Shown piece after piece: positions 42,853 through 51,858 of a stretch of 64,000 nt of DNA. Positions within the stretch are counted from its first letter, which is position 1, and each line of letters begins with the position of its first letter. The stretch covers positions 2,310,001 to 2,374,000 of the forward strand of contig NZ_CP046902.1 in assembly GCF_009789555.1 (NCBI RefSeq). Reading direction: 5' to 3'. The notes under the pieces are model-generated. The model was not told the DNA's origin and did not search any database. It saw nothing but the letters and a program-made list of their open reading frames with translations. The DNA comes from Stutzerimonas stutzeri (GTDB taxonomy: Bacteria; Pseudomonadota; Gammaproteobacteria; Pseudomonadales; Pseudomonadaceae). The position numbers were made by a program, and so were the translations under genes.

Positions 42853-44259
42853 TTGTCGGGGGTGGAATTGTATATAAAAGACTATAAGACTTTAATGCTG
42901 GCGCCTTTTGTGTTGGTTTTGCTATGCGTATTGTATACAAATGCAGGCGCTGTCATGCAATATATGGAGGTTCGTCATCTTTCATATGTTGTCTTTCTGT
43001 CTCTTGCATACGTCTTTTTAACTTTTGTTATGTCTGGGTATCGCGCGGCGTCCGTCACAATATTGTTTTTTATTTCTTTGGTCGTCTTTATATATGGGCG
43101 ATATATTGCTTTCCTCCTCTCCCCTGAGGTGGATATATTTGTGGTTGATTACTTTGCCGATTATCAGCTAGATGAAACTGATTCGGCACGGCTAACTTTT
43201 ATGGTTCTAATTTTTTTGTTCTCTTTTTTTTATGGGGTGCTTTTGGCTAGTGGATGCGATCATTCCAAATTCGCCAAACCCCATAGTGTTCCTAAGTTAA
43301 GTAGATTCCTCTCCCCGGTTTTTCTTGTTCTTACCTTAGTTATTTGTGCCGTTAATATATATACGGGATATTTGGAGTACAGGTTAGTATCGAGTGAAGG
43401 TTATTTGTCGTTGTACTCTTTTCAGGGTGAAGCTTATTCCGGTGGTAAGTTTTATTCCACTTTGTTTTATGTAATATTTGGAATTAGCTATAGTTATTCG
43501 TTGAAGCGGGAAAAAACCATAATGATTATTTCCTTAGCTATTGTGGGCGTGCTTTCGTTGCTGGCAGGCCAAAGAAGTGGTTTTGTAATGGCTTTGCTTG
43601 CTCTTGTCTGGGCGTATGGGGTTAGAAGCCGTCTAAGTTGGGTTGCTGTTTTTGGTCTTCTTTTTTTGTGCTTCATCAGCATGGTTTTTTTGGGATCGTT
43701 AAGCGCCAGAAATTTGGGAGTAGAAGTTGATCAAGGTTTTTTTACTTTTGTATCTGGTTTTTTATACAATCAGGGCATCTCTCTAATGGTTTTTGATGTT
43801 TCAATGAATATCTCGGATTACCCTATTTTTGCCTTGTTACAGAGCTTTTTCCCTGGAATATCGAAGGTTGGTTCGCTATTTTTTGACTTAAAGATGCAAG
43901 ATGTAAGTTATGCAGACTATTTAGCTTATACTCTAAATCCTGAGATGTATATCAAGGGGCAAGGCTTGGGGTGGAGTTTGCCAAGTACATTCTATGTATG
44001 GTCTTTCGGTAATTTGATTTTATTCGTCGCGTTGTCAATGGGCTTTGGTTACTTGCTAAGATTGATAGATGTTAAGTCTTTTGAACGTCCATTTTTCCTT
44101 GGGCTTTGCGCTTGTTTAATATCTTCTTTGGTTATCTTACCTCGGAGCCAGTTTTCCAATGTTATTCCGTTGGCGTTTTATTTTGGCGTTTTTTATACTC
44201 TATTTTTCGGTTTGAATAGCTGCTTAAGGTTTATTAGATTTAGATTTTCGGAGGAATGA
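42853..44259 (+). CDS. wzy: O-antigen polymerase Wzy
   Basis: An inner-membrane polymerase that joins O-units at the periplasmic face. Up to 468 residues with about 11-12 hydrophobic helices, a periplasmic loop near 170-200 and the motif LLAGQRSGFVMALLAL found in oligosaccharide repeat unit polymerases. Assignment rests on topology and position. The start is unclear: TTG 42853 is the first usable codon in frame, GTG 42862, TTG 42868 or ATG 42895 are alternatives, and ATG 42822 would fit if the T7 tract lost one base. Very AT-rich. Confidence 0.8.
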   Translation: MSGVELYIKDYKTLMLAPFVLVLLCVLYTNAGAVMQYMEVRHLSYVVFLSLAYVFLTFVMSGYRAASVTILFFISLVVFIYGRYIAFLLSPEVDIFVVDYFADYQLDETDSARLTFMVLIFLFSFFYGVLLASGCDHSKFAKPHSVPKLSRFLSPVFLVLTLVICAVNIYTGYLEYRLVSSEGYLSLYSFQGEAYSGGKFYSTLFYVIFGISYSYSLKREKTIMIISLAIVGVLSLLAGQRSGFVMALLALVWAYGVRSRLSWVAVFGLLFLCFISMVFLGSLSARNLGVEVDQGFFTFVSGFLYNQGISLMVFDVSMNISDYPIFALLQSFFPGISKVGSLFFDLKMQDVSYADYLAYTLNPEMYIKGQGLGWSLPSTFYVWSFGNLILFVALSMGFGYLLRLIDVKSFERPFFLGLCACLISSLVILPRSQFSNVIPLAFYFGVFYTLFFGLNSCLRFIRFRFSEE

Positions 44260-45143
44260 TGCAAGTCTCCATATTGATGCCCGTTTATAATGAAAAGTTA
44301 TATTTGTCAGAGGCGGTTGAAAGCGTTGCAAGGCAAACAAAAGATTTATCTTTAGAGGTAATTTGTGTTGACGATTGTTCAACCGATGATACTTGGGGTT
44401 TAATGGTTGAGCTTCAAAAAAAATATAGCTTTCTAAAGTGTTATAAGAATGATAAAAAAGGAAAGAATAACGCGTTTAACTATGCTTATCAGAAATCATG
44501 TGGGGCAGTGATAATTCTTCTTGCTGGCGACGATAAGCTAGTTGAAGAAACTCTACATCTTCGGATTGAGCCTGTAATTATGGCGAACGAAGCTTCTATA
44601 AGCTTGAGTAAGTATAAAACCTTTTCAAAGGTCGCTTATTTAAACGGTATGGTCGTGCCAAAAAAATCAGAGCTTGGCTCTTTGTCTGGGGGCACAATTG
44701 CGTTTAATAGGCGATTTGCTGATTTAATATTTCCAATTCCTCCCGTCCTTAGTAATGAGGATATGTGGATAAATTGTCATGTTAAATATAACAGCGATGT
44801 AAGGATTGTGCATGTTCCTGTTGTGGCTTTGTTGTATCGATTGCATGAGAATAATTCTCTAAAAAGAAATGTAAGTTTTAATGAAAAAAATAGGATGATA
44901 TCTACGAGGTCAATCGTATACAGCGTTTTTTTGGAGAAATATCGTTGTTTTTTGCCTGACCAAGAGCGAGAGTGTTTGGCTAGGCTTGCTGCTTTGGAAA
45001 CCCTAAGAGCTAATAGGTCGTTAATAAGTATTTTGTTTTTTAAAAATGTGGCATTGCTTGATCGGATAAGAGCTCTAGTCTATGCGTCTCCCTTGTTGCA
45101 TTGGATACATATGCGTATGCAAAAATGGACCGCTGGAAACTAG
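44259..45143 (+). CDS. Glycosyltransferase family 2
   Basis: A GT-A fold transferase of 294 residues: VSILMPVYNEKLYLSEAVESVARQ at the N-terminus, VICVDDCSTDDTWG for UDP-sugar binding, and a DXD-like LLAGDDKL near residue 90. GGAGGA precedes two adjacent ATG codons (44256, 44259); the second has the better spacing, the first overlaps the wzy stop. Cytoplasmic, possibly peripheral to the membrane. AT-rich. Confidence 0.87.
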   Translation: MQVSILMPVYNEKLYLSEAVESVARQTKDLSLEVICVDDCSTDDTWGLMVELQKKYSFLKCYKNDKKGKNNAFNYAYQKSCGAVIILLAGDDKLVEETLHLRIEPVIMANEASISLSKYKTFSKVAYLNGMVVPKKSELGSLSGGTIAFNRRFADLIFPIPPVLSNEDMWINCHVKYNSDVRIVHVPVVALLYRLHENNSLKRNVSFNEKNRMISTRSIVYSVFLEKYRCFLPDQERECLARLAALETLRANRSLISILFFKNVALLDRIRALVYASPLLHWIHMRMQKWTAGN

Positions 45144-45256
45144 CTGAGGGACGATTGTAATTGGGCTGGATTTGTCTGGAGTTGCTTCTTTAATTTTGAT
45201 CTTCGCGCTAAGAATTTATGGTGTAGAAAAGGGTCTGATATGTCTTGGCATTATAT
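45144..45256 (+). other. Unassigned spacer between two glycosyltransferase genes
   Basis: The only real gap (113 bases) in the otherwise overlapping run of genes from wbpD to wbpM. It is open in two frames, one of which ends in ATGA overlapping the next gene (ATG 45239, ending MSWHYI). It may be the remains of a deleted gene; I cannot identify one. Confidence 0.35.
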
Positions 45257-46258
45257 ATGAAACTCGCTTTGATCTCGCAAAATTGCTCTCCCGGTCTTTT
45301 GATATTTCGTAAAGATTTCATAAGATATATGGTTGCGAGTGGATATGAGGTTTATTGTTTTGCTATTGATTATACTGCGGAGACGAAAGCTTTAGTCGAG
45401 CAGCTAGGTGCTATCCCTGTTGATTATGCCTTAAGCAAGGCGGGTCTGAATCCCTTTCAGGACCTATGTAATATGTTAGCCTATAAGCTAACAGATTCGC
45501 TTGCAGATATTTCAACGAATGTAAGTGTCAACGCTGTTAAAGAATTTGAACGAAGAAATGCGGTACGAGAAGGTCGCATGATTCCAGTTCTAAACGGTGT
45601 TGATGTATCAAGATTTGTAGTTGATCTTGAGGCGCGCGATAGACTAAGAAACGAATATTCAGTTTCAGATAAGAGGCTTCTGATTGCGGTAGGTCGATTA
45701 TTTGAGGAAAAGGATTACCCGACTCTCTTGGATGCTTTTTCTTTTGTTTTAAGGACGGAAAAAGACGTCTGTTTATGGATTGTAGGAGGGGGGCACCTTG
45801 AGCAAAAATTGTTAACGTTATCCGATAAGTTAAATTTGACCGGAAATGTTCAATTTTTGGGCGTCCGACACGATATTCCTCAGTTGATGAATGCAGCTGA
45901 TATTTTCGTTCTTTCATCAGCCTGGGAAGGCTTTGGGTTAGTCGTGGCGGAGGCAATGGCAACCGAAAGGGTTGTTGTTGCGACTGACTGTGGAGGGGTT
46001 GCAGAGGTAGTCGGTAATGCTGGCTATCTTGTCCCCCCAGGAAACGCTGAAAAGCTTGGTGAAGCTTTGACGCTGGCTCTTTCGCTTACCGAAGAGCAGG
46101 CTATTGCTCTCGGAGCTAAAGCTCGAAAGAGGATCATCGAAAAATACAGCTTAGACGCGATCCTATATGACTGGTTGGAAATATATAATGATCCTCAGGC
46201 AGCGTTGGAAAGGGGTTTCTCCGCTCTTGGCTCAGACAGTCATGGGGGCGATTTGTAA
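45257..46258 (+). CDS. Glycosyltransferase family 4, apparently chimeric or internally deleted
   Basis: A 333-residue GT-B protein. Residues 1-70 (MKLALISQNCSPGLLIFRKD... DYALSKAGLNPFQDL) match the first part of one GT4 subfamily. From about residue 76 (AYKLTDSLADISTNVS...) the sequence is the late N-domain and full C-domain of a GT4 protein (VPVLNGVD-like segment, GRLFEEKDYPTLLDAF, EGFGLVVAEAMATERVVVATDCGG). About 80-100 residues that normally form the rest of the acceptor domain are missing, so activity is doubtful. Its stop overlaps the next gene's start (TAATG). Confidence 0.75.
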   Translation: MKLALISQNCSPGLLIFRKDFIRYMVASGYEVYCFAIDYTAETKALVEQLGAIPVDYALSKAGLNPFQDLCNMLAYKLTDSLADISTNVSVNAVKEFERRNAVREGRMIPVLNGVDVSRFVVDLEARDRLRNEYSVSDKRLLIAVGRLFEEKDYPTLLDAFSFVLRTEKDVCLWIVGGGHLEQKLLTLSDKLNLTGNVQFLGVRHDIPQLMNAADIFVLSSAWEGFGLVVAEAMATERVVVATDCGGVAEVVGNAGYLVPPGNAEKLGEALTLALSLTEEQAIALGAKARKRIIEKYSLDAILYDWLEIYNDPQAALERGFSALGSDSHGGDL

Positions 46259-47406
46259 TGGATGATAAAAAGCTTCTTATTGTCACAACTGTTCCTGAAA
46301 CCTTTTTGACAATATTAGATGGCCAGTCTGGCTTCCTCAATAAACATTTTTCAGTTTCTTTAGCTACCTCCCCAACACAAGGATTTGAGCAGCTTAAGAG
46401 TTGTGAGGGGGTTCCGGTATATCCGTTACTCATGAAAAGAGGAATAAGCCCATTTCGTGATGTTCACTCGCTGCTATTGATGATTTTGTTAATAAGGCGT
46501 TTGCGGCCTGATGTGGTTCATTCTTATACTCCTAAGGCTGGTTTGATTTCCATGCTAGCAGCTAGGTTATGTTCGGTTCCCACTAGGGTGCATACATTTA
46601 CCGGCTTAATATTTCCTACAAGGGTGGGGATTAGTCAGCGGATCCTTATTAGTATTGATCGACTTATTTGTAGCTGCGCTACGAAGATCGTGCCTGAGAG
46701 CAACGGCGTGAAAAAAGATCTCGTAAAGTTCGCTGTTACGAATAAAGAGTTGAATGTTATCGGTAATGGAAATATAGCAGGGGTGGATGTAGGCTATTTT
46801 AATAGGGGCGCCGTAGGTGTTAGTTCTGCCGCGAATGTTATGCGTAATGCGTTAAATATTTCATCAAGTGATTTTGTTTTTTGCTATGTAGGGCGATTGA
46901 ACAAGGATAAGGGCGTAGCAGAGCTGGTTAAGGCTTTTGCCAGTCAGCCTGATAATGCTAGGTTGATTATTGTGGGTGGGTTGGATGAAAGCGCGCCAGT
47001 TTCAAGTGAGACGCTCAGGATCATAGAAGCTGATAAGCGCATCCATATGCTTGGGTTCCAGGTTGACGTTCGGCCAATATTGTATTTGGCCGATATTTTA
47101 GTTTTACCTAGCTATCGCGAGGGATTTCCGAATGTTATCTTACAGGCGGGGGCGATGGAACTTCCAGTTATTGCTTCAGACATAAGCGGATGTAATGAGG
47201 TTATTGAGTCTTTTAAAAACGGTTGGCTCATTCCTCCGAAAGATATAGTGGCTTTGGCTGAAGCTATGCAGGTCGCTATTAATACTCCGCGGAATATAAG
47301 GGAGCACATGGGGGCTTTTGCTCGTAACATTATAGAAAATAAATTTGAGCGACGTGCTCACTGGAATCGTATGCTTGGCTTTTATAAAGAGCAAATAGAG
47401 CTATGA
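46258..47406 (+). CDS. Glycosyltransferase family 4 (PglA-like)
   Basis: A GT-B transferase of 382 residues. The segment DVVHSYTPKAGLISMLAARL...VHTFTGLIFPTR is typical of transferases that add the second sugar to a bacillosamine- or QuiNAc-type undecaprenyl lipid (PglA/WbaZ-like). The C-terminal domain has YVGRLNKDKGVAELVKAF and YREGFPNVILQAGAMELPVIAS. Placed directly before the PglC-like initiating transferase, it is a good candidate for the second step. AT-rich. Acceptor and donor are inferred, not shown. Confidence 0.83.
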   Translation: MDDKKLLIVTTVPETFLTILDGQSGFLNKHFSVSLATSPTQGFEQLKSCEGVPVYPLLMKRGISPFRDVHSLLLMILLIRRLRPDVVHSYTPKAGLISMLAARLCSVPTRVHTFTGLIFPTRVGISQRILISIDRLICSCATKIVPESNGVKKDLVKFAVTNKELNVIGNGNIAGVDVGYFNRGAVGVSSAANVMRNALNISSSDFVFCYVGRLNKDKGVAELVKAFASQPDNARLIIVGGLDESAPVSSETLRIIEADKRIHMLGFQVDVRPILYLADILVLPSYREGFPNVILQAGAMELPVIASDISGCNEVIESFKNGWLIPPKDIVALAEAMQVAINTPRNIREHMGAFARNIIENKFERRAHWNRMLGFYKEQIEL

Positions 47407-47993
47407 AACGCATATTGGATATACTTGCTTCTAGTGTTGCGCTTGTGTTCTTTGGTCCAGTAATATTAGCCATTGCGTGGCAGGTACGGCATAGACTAGG
47501 TTCCCCTGTTTTATTTCGTCAACTTCGGCCTGGGCTCAATGGGAAGCCATTTGAGATGATCAAGTTTCGGACCATGCGTGATGCGCTGGATGCAGCGGGT
47601 AATCCATTGCCGGACTCTGAGCGCATGACGCCGTTTGGTAGCTTCCTTCGCTCCAGTAGCCTTGACGAATTACCCGAACTTTGGAACGTTCTCAAAGGTG
47701 ATATGAGCCTGGTGGGGCCTCGCCCGCTGCTGATGGAGTATTTGCCGCTTTATAGCCCTGAGCAGTTTAGAAGGCATGAGGTGCGTCCAGGCGTTACTGG
47801 CTGGGCGCAAATTAACGGCCGTAACGCGCTGAGCTGGGAAGAAAAGTTCAAGCTGGATGTCTGGTATGTCGACAACCAGTCGTTATGGCTTGATTTGAAG
47901 ATCATCTTTCGGACAATCAAGAAAGTTATCGTCCGGGATGGCATCAGTGCGGCTGGTGAGGCGACAATGCCAAAGTTTACAGGTCGCAAATGA
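47403..47993 (+). CDS. Initiating phospho-glycosyl transferase, PglC-like
   Basis: A monotopic phosphoglycosyl transferase of 196 residues that attaches the first sugar-1-phosphate to undecaprenyl phosphate. It has one N-terminal re-entrant hydrophobic segment (about 8-26), FEMIKFRTM, the catalytic Asp88-Glu89 dyad in SSLDELPELWNVLKGDMSLVGPRP, and RHEVRPGVTGWAQINGR. This is the minimal PglC size, without the extra domains of WbaP/WcaJ. It replaces the WecA-like WbpL that starts O-antigen in P. aeruginosa. It overlaps both neighbours by ATGA. Confidence 0.9.
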   Translation: MKRILDILASSVALVFFGPVILAIAWQVRHRLGSPVLFRQLRPGLNGKPFEMIKFRTMRDALDAAGNPLPDSERMTPFGSFLRSSSLDELPELWNVLKGDMSLVGPRPLLMEYLPLYSPEQFRRHEVRPGVTGWAQINGRNALSWEEKFKLDVWYVDNQSLWLDLKIIFRTIKKVIVRDGISAAGEATMPKFTGRK

Positions 47994-48613
47994 TGAAGAT
48001 GCTTGCGGTTTTGGGCGCCAGCGGTCATGGACGGGTCGTTGCGGATACCGCTGAGTGCTGTGGTTGGGAAACTATCGTTTTTTTCGACGATGCGTGGCCT
48101 GAGTTGCAAAACAATGGAGTTTGGCCGGTTGTGGGTAATACGGCTGCTCTCATGGAGCGACTGGCGGATTTTGATGGGGTGCTGGTTGCTATCGGAAGCA
48201 ACCGAACACGCTCCGCAAAATTGCATGAACTGGAGTTGGCGGGTGGTCGTTTAGCGACGCTGATTCATCCCTCTGCCACTGTTAGCCGTTACGCCGAAGT
48301 TGCTGAGGGCACAGTCGTGTTGGCTGGTGTGGTAGTCAATGCGGGAGTGAATATAAAGCGAGGCGTCATTCTCAATACTGGATGCAGTGTCGATCATGAT
48401 TGTGTGTTAGGTAGCGCTGTGCATATCAGTCCAGGTGCTCGGCTTGCCGGGGGCGTCTGTATAGGGGACGAAAGCTGGATAGGGATCGGTGCTAGCGTGC
48501 GCCAGCAGATATCTATTGGGCGTAATGTGGTTGTGGGGGCGGGCTCGGCAGTTGTCAGCAATATTCCTAATGACGTGACGGTCGTCGGTGTGCCGGCGAG
48601 AAGACTGAGGTAA
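47990..48613 (+). CDS. Sugar N-acetyltransferase, PglD/NeuD family
   Basis: A left-handed beta-helix acetyltransferase of 207 residues with an N-terminal Rossmann-like sugar-binding domain (LAVLGASGHGRVVADTAE) and hexapeptide repeats. The catalytic histidine lies in TGCSVDHDCVLG, as in PglD, which acetylates the C4 amine of UDP-QuiNAc4N to give UDP-N,N'-diacetylbacillosamine. Flanked by the PglC-like transferase and an aminotransferase, which supports this role. GC rises again here. Confidence 0.87.
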   Translation: MMKMLAVLGASGHGRVVADTAECCGWETIVFFDDAWPELQNNGVWPVVGNTAALMERLADFDGVLVAIGSNRTRSAKLHELELAGGRLATLIHPSATVSRYAEVAEGTVVLAGVVVNAGVNIKRGVILNTGCSVDHDCVLGSAVHISPGARLAGGVCIGDESWIGIGASVRQQISIGRNVVVGAGSAVVSNIPNDVTVVGVPARRLR

Positions 48614-48621
48614 TACTTTTT

Positions 48622-49806
48622 ATGCTTAACACTCCGTTCGCTCCCTGGCCGAGCTTCACCGAAGAAGAAGCCAACTCGGTCCGCGACGTCATCCTTTCTA
48701 ATAAGGTCAACTATTGGACCGGACGGGAATGTCGTGAATTCGAGAAGGAATTTGCATCATGGGCTGGTACCGAGTTTGCCATCGCCATGGCCAACGGTAC
48801 TGTTGCGCTGGACGTGGCACTGCAGGCGTTAGGTATTGGGACGGGTGACGAGGTTGTCGTTACACCGCGCACATTCCTTGCCTCGGTTTCCAGCATCGTT
48901 AACGCGGGTGCGGTTCCGGTGTTTGCGGAGGTTGATCGAGACTCGCAGAACATCACTGCTGAAACGATCCGTGCGGTGCTCACACCACGAACGCGCGCGG
49001 TGATCTGCGTGCATCTGGCCGGTTGGCCTTGTGACATGGACCCGATCATGGCGCTAGCCGACGAGCACGGCCTGAAGGTGATCGAGGATTGTGCGCAGGC
49101 TCATGGCGCACGGTACAAGGGACGGTCGGTGGGCTCCATTGGCCATGTCGGCGCTTGGTCGTTCTGCCAGGACAAGATCATGACCACAGGTGGCGAAGGT
49201 GGGATGGTCACAACCAATGACCGTGTCCTGTGGTCGAAAATGTGGTCAATAAAGGATCACGGAAAAAGCTGGGAGGCTGTCTATGAGCGCGAACATGCGC
49301 CGGGCTTCCGTTGGCTCCATGAGAGCTTTGGCACCAATTGGCGAATGATGGAAACACAGGCGGTCATAGGTCGTATTCAGCTGCGCCGGATGGCTGACTG
49401 GCACGCTGCGCGCTTGGCCAATTGCGGGCGTATCTGGAGCACTGCCAAGGCGCTACCGGGGCTACGTGTACCTGAGGCGCCTCAAGATCTCGTTCACGCA
49501 GGCTACAAATGTTATGTATTCGTTGAGCCCGACGAACTGGCCATGGGTTGGAGCAGGGATCGGATCCTTGAGGAAGTAGCATCTAAGGGCATTCCATGCT
49601 TATCCGGATCGTGTTCCGAGGTGTATCTGGAGAAAGCGTTTGACGGCACGGGTTGGCGCCCTGCTGAACGTATGGAGGTTGCCCGCGAGTTGGGTGAGAC
49701 TAGCTTGATGTTTTTGGTGCACCCAACGCTGACCGCAGCCGAGATTGACAAAACCTGTTCTGTGCTCAAGCAGGTGATGGTGGCCGCTACGAACAAGGTT
49801 GTTTGA
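48622..49806 (+). CDS. DegT/DnrJ/EryC1 sugar aminotransferase (PglE-like)
   Basis: A PLP enzyme of 394 residues, presumably aminating the 4-keto sugar made by WbpM. It has NGTVALDVALQALGIGTGDEVVVTPRTF, IEDCAQAHGARYKGRSVG and the Schiff-base lysine in SFCQDKIMTTGGEGG. It differs from WbpE at 39132 in sequence and so is a second, functionally separate aminotransferase. The start of wbpM follows 25 bases after its stop. Confidence 0.88.
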   Translation: MLNTPFAPWPSFTEEEANSVRDVILSNKVNYWTGRECREFEKEFASWAGTEFAIAMANGTVALDVALQALGIGTGDEVVVTPRTFLASVSSIVNAGAVPVFAEVDRDSQNITAETIRAVLTPRTRAVICVHLAGWPCDMDPIMALADEHGLKVIEDCAQAHGARYKGRSVGSIGHVGAWSFCQDKIMTTGGEGGMVTTNDRVLWSKMWSIKDHGKSWEAVYEREHAPGFRWLHESFGTNWRMMETQAVIGRIQLRRMADWHAARLANCGRIWSTAKALPGLRVPEAPQDLVHAGYKCYVFVEPDELAMGWSRDRILEEVASKGIPCLSGSCSEVYLEKAFDGTGWRPAERMEVARELGETSLMFLVHPTLTAAEIDKTCSVLKQVMVAATNKVV

Positions 49807-49831
49807 TTGCTCAGTCGGACGTGAGGTTGGT

Positions 49832-51844
49832 GTGCTAAGACTTGCTGAAAAACTACGAGCTGGATTGGTGTCGTTGCCGCGGCGTTATAAACGACTCATT
49901 CAGGTTGCAACTGACGTGGTGCTCGTTTGGGTCGCACTCTGGTTGGCGTTCGTGGTTCGTTTGGGCGATGCGCGAAATATCGAGCCGCTTGGCGGTCATG
50001 CCTGGCTGTTCGGCATCGCTCCGCTTATCGCCGTCCCGTTTTTCGTCCGCTTCGGCATGTACCGCGCGGTGATGCGTTACTTCGGCAACGATGCGTTGAT
50101 GGCGATCGCCAAGGCCGTGACGCTCTCGGCGTTGCTGCTTTCGTTGGCGGTGTATTGGCGCACTGATGCACCAAAGGTCATCCCGCGCTCGATGGTGTTC
50201 AACTATTGGTGGTTGAGCCTGGTTTTGATCGGTGGGTTGCGGTTGGTGATGCGCCAGTACTTCATGGGCGACTGGTTTTCCCCGGATTCGCTCACCAAGT
50301 TCAAGGGGCGTGATGCGAGCCTGCCGAAGGTGGCGGTGTACGGTGCCGGTGCCGCTGGCAATCAACTGGTGGCGGCGTTGCGCTTGGGGCGAGGCATGCG
50401 CCCGGTCGCCTTTATCGATGATGACCCGAATCTGTTCAATCGTTCCATCGCGGGGCTGCGCGTTTATTCGCCCAAGCATATCCAGCAGATGATCGACGAG
50501 ACGGGCAGCGATGAAATTCTGCTGGCCATCCCTTCGGCGTCGCGTGCGCGGCGGCGCGAGGTGTTGGAGATGCTGGAGCACTATCCGCTGCACGTACGCA
50601 GTGTGCCGGGCTTCATGGACCTGGCGAGTGGGCGGGTAAAGGTCGAGGACATCCAGGAAGTGGACATTGCCGACCTGCTCGGGCGCGACGCCGTGCCGCC
50701 GCAGCAGGCGCTGTTCGAACGGTGCATTCGCGGCAAGGTGGTCATGGTGACCGGCGCGGGTGGTTCGATTGGTTCGGAGTTGTGCCGGCAGATTCTTTCG
50801 AACAAACCCAAGGCGTTACTGCTGTTCGAGCACAGCGAATTCAATCTCTACAGCATTCATATCGAGCTGGAGCGGACGATCGAACGCGCCTCGCTGCCGA
50901 TCAAGCTGGTGCCGATCCTGGGGTCCATTCGCAACCCTGAGCGGCTGCTGGATGTGATGCGCACCTGGCAGGTGGAAACGATCTATCACGCGGCGGCCTA
51001 CAAGCATGTGCCGATGGTGGAGCACAACGTCGCCGAAGGCGTGTTGAACAATGTGCTGGGCACGATGAACACAGCCCAGGCCGCCGTGCAGGCGGGCGTA
51101 GCCAACTTCGTGCTGATCTCCACCGACAAGGCTGTTCGGCCCACCAATGTGATGGGCAGTACCAAACGGGTTGCGGAAATGATTCTGCAGGCGCTGAGCC
51201 GAGAGACCGCGCCCGTGCTGTTCAATGCCGACGGGGCGGTGCATCACGTCAACAAGACCCGTTTCACCATGGTGCGGTTCGGCAATGTGCTGGGTTCGTC
51301 CGGGTCGGTCATTCCGCGCTTCTATCAGCAGATCCGCAGCGGTGGGCCGGTTACGGTGACCCACCCGAAGATCACCCGTTATTTCATGACCATCCCGGAG
51401 GCCGCGCAACTGGTCATCCAGGCTGGGTCCATGGGGCAGGGCGGTGATGTGTTCGTGCTCGACATGGGGCAGCCGGTACGCATCGCCGAGCTGGCTGAAA
51501 AGCTGATTCATCTGTCCGGCTTGAGCGTGCGCTCTGAAAAGTGCCCGCACGGGGACATTGCCGTCGAGTTCACGGGCTTGCGTCCGGGGGAAAAGCTGTA
51601 CGAAGAGCTGCTGATCGGCGACAACGTGAGCCCCACCGAGCACCCGATGATCATGCGGGCCGACGAGGAGTATTTCACCTGGGATGTGCTGCGCGGTGTG
51701 CTGACGAAGCTGCTCAAGGCGGTCGAGCAGGACGATTACCCTCAGGTTCGGGTGCTGCTGCGAGAAGTGGTCAGTGGCTATGTACCGGAAGGGGAAATCG
51801 TCGACCTGATCTATCAGCAGCGGCGGATGGGCCCGACCGAGTAG
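49832..51844 (+). CDS. wbpM: UDP-GlcNAc C4,C6-dehydratase WbpM
   Basis: A membrane-bound SDR dehydratase that makes UDP-4-keto-6-deoxy-GlcNAc, required for O-antigens in many Pseudomonas. The 670-residue protein has four N-terminal membrane helices (about 18-165), a first nucleotide fold (VAVYGAGAAGNQLV) and the catalytic SDR domain with VMVTGAGGSIGSELCRQI and STDKAVRPTNVMGSTKR, where Met stands in for the usual Tyr, as known for WbpM. GTG 49832 gives the MLRLAEKLRAGLVSLPRRYKR start seen in the family. It marks the right border of the O-antigen locus. Confidence 0.95.
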   Translation: MLRLAEKLRAGLVSLPRRYKRLIQVATDVVLVWVALWLAFVVRLGDARNIEPLGGHAWLFGIAPLIAVPFFVRFGMYRAVMRYFGNDALMAIAKAVTLSALLLSLAVYWRTDAPKVIPRSMVFNYWWLSLVLIGGLRLVMRQYFMGDWFSPDSLTKFKGRDASLPKVAVYGAGAAGNQLVAALRLGRGMRPVAFIDDDPNLFNRSIAGLRVYSPKHIQQMIDETGSDEILLAIPSASRARRREVLEMLEHYPLHVRSVPGFMDLASGRVKVEDIQEVDIADLLGRDAVPPQQALFERCIRGKVVMVTGAGGSIGSELCRQILSNKPKALLLFEHSEFNLYSIHIELERTIERASLPIKLVPILGSIRNPERLLDVMRTWQVETIYHAAAYKHVPMVEHNVAEGVLNNVLGTMNTAQAAVQAGVANFVLISTDKAVRPTNVMGSTKRVAEMILQALSRETAPVLFNADGAVHHVNKTRFTMVRFGNVLGSSGSVIPRFYQQIRSGGPVTVTHPKITRYFMTIPEAAQLVIQAGSMGQGGDVFVLDMGQPVRIAELAEKLIHLSGLSVRSEKCPHGDIAVEFTGLRPGEKLYEELLIGDNVSPTEHPMIMRADEEYFTWDVLRGVLTKLLKAVEQDDYPQVRVLLREVVSGYVPEGEIVDLIYQQRRMGPTE

Positions 51845-51858
51845 CGGTGGGACCCGCA

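Noticed and set aside
45144..45256. Remnant of an additional O-antigen gene in the gap
   Set aside because: Short open stretches exist, but none matched a family that I could name, so only the gap itself is reported.
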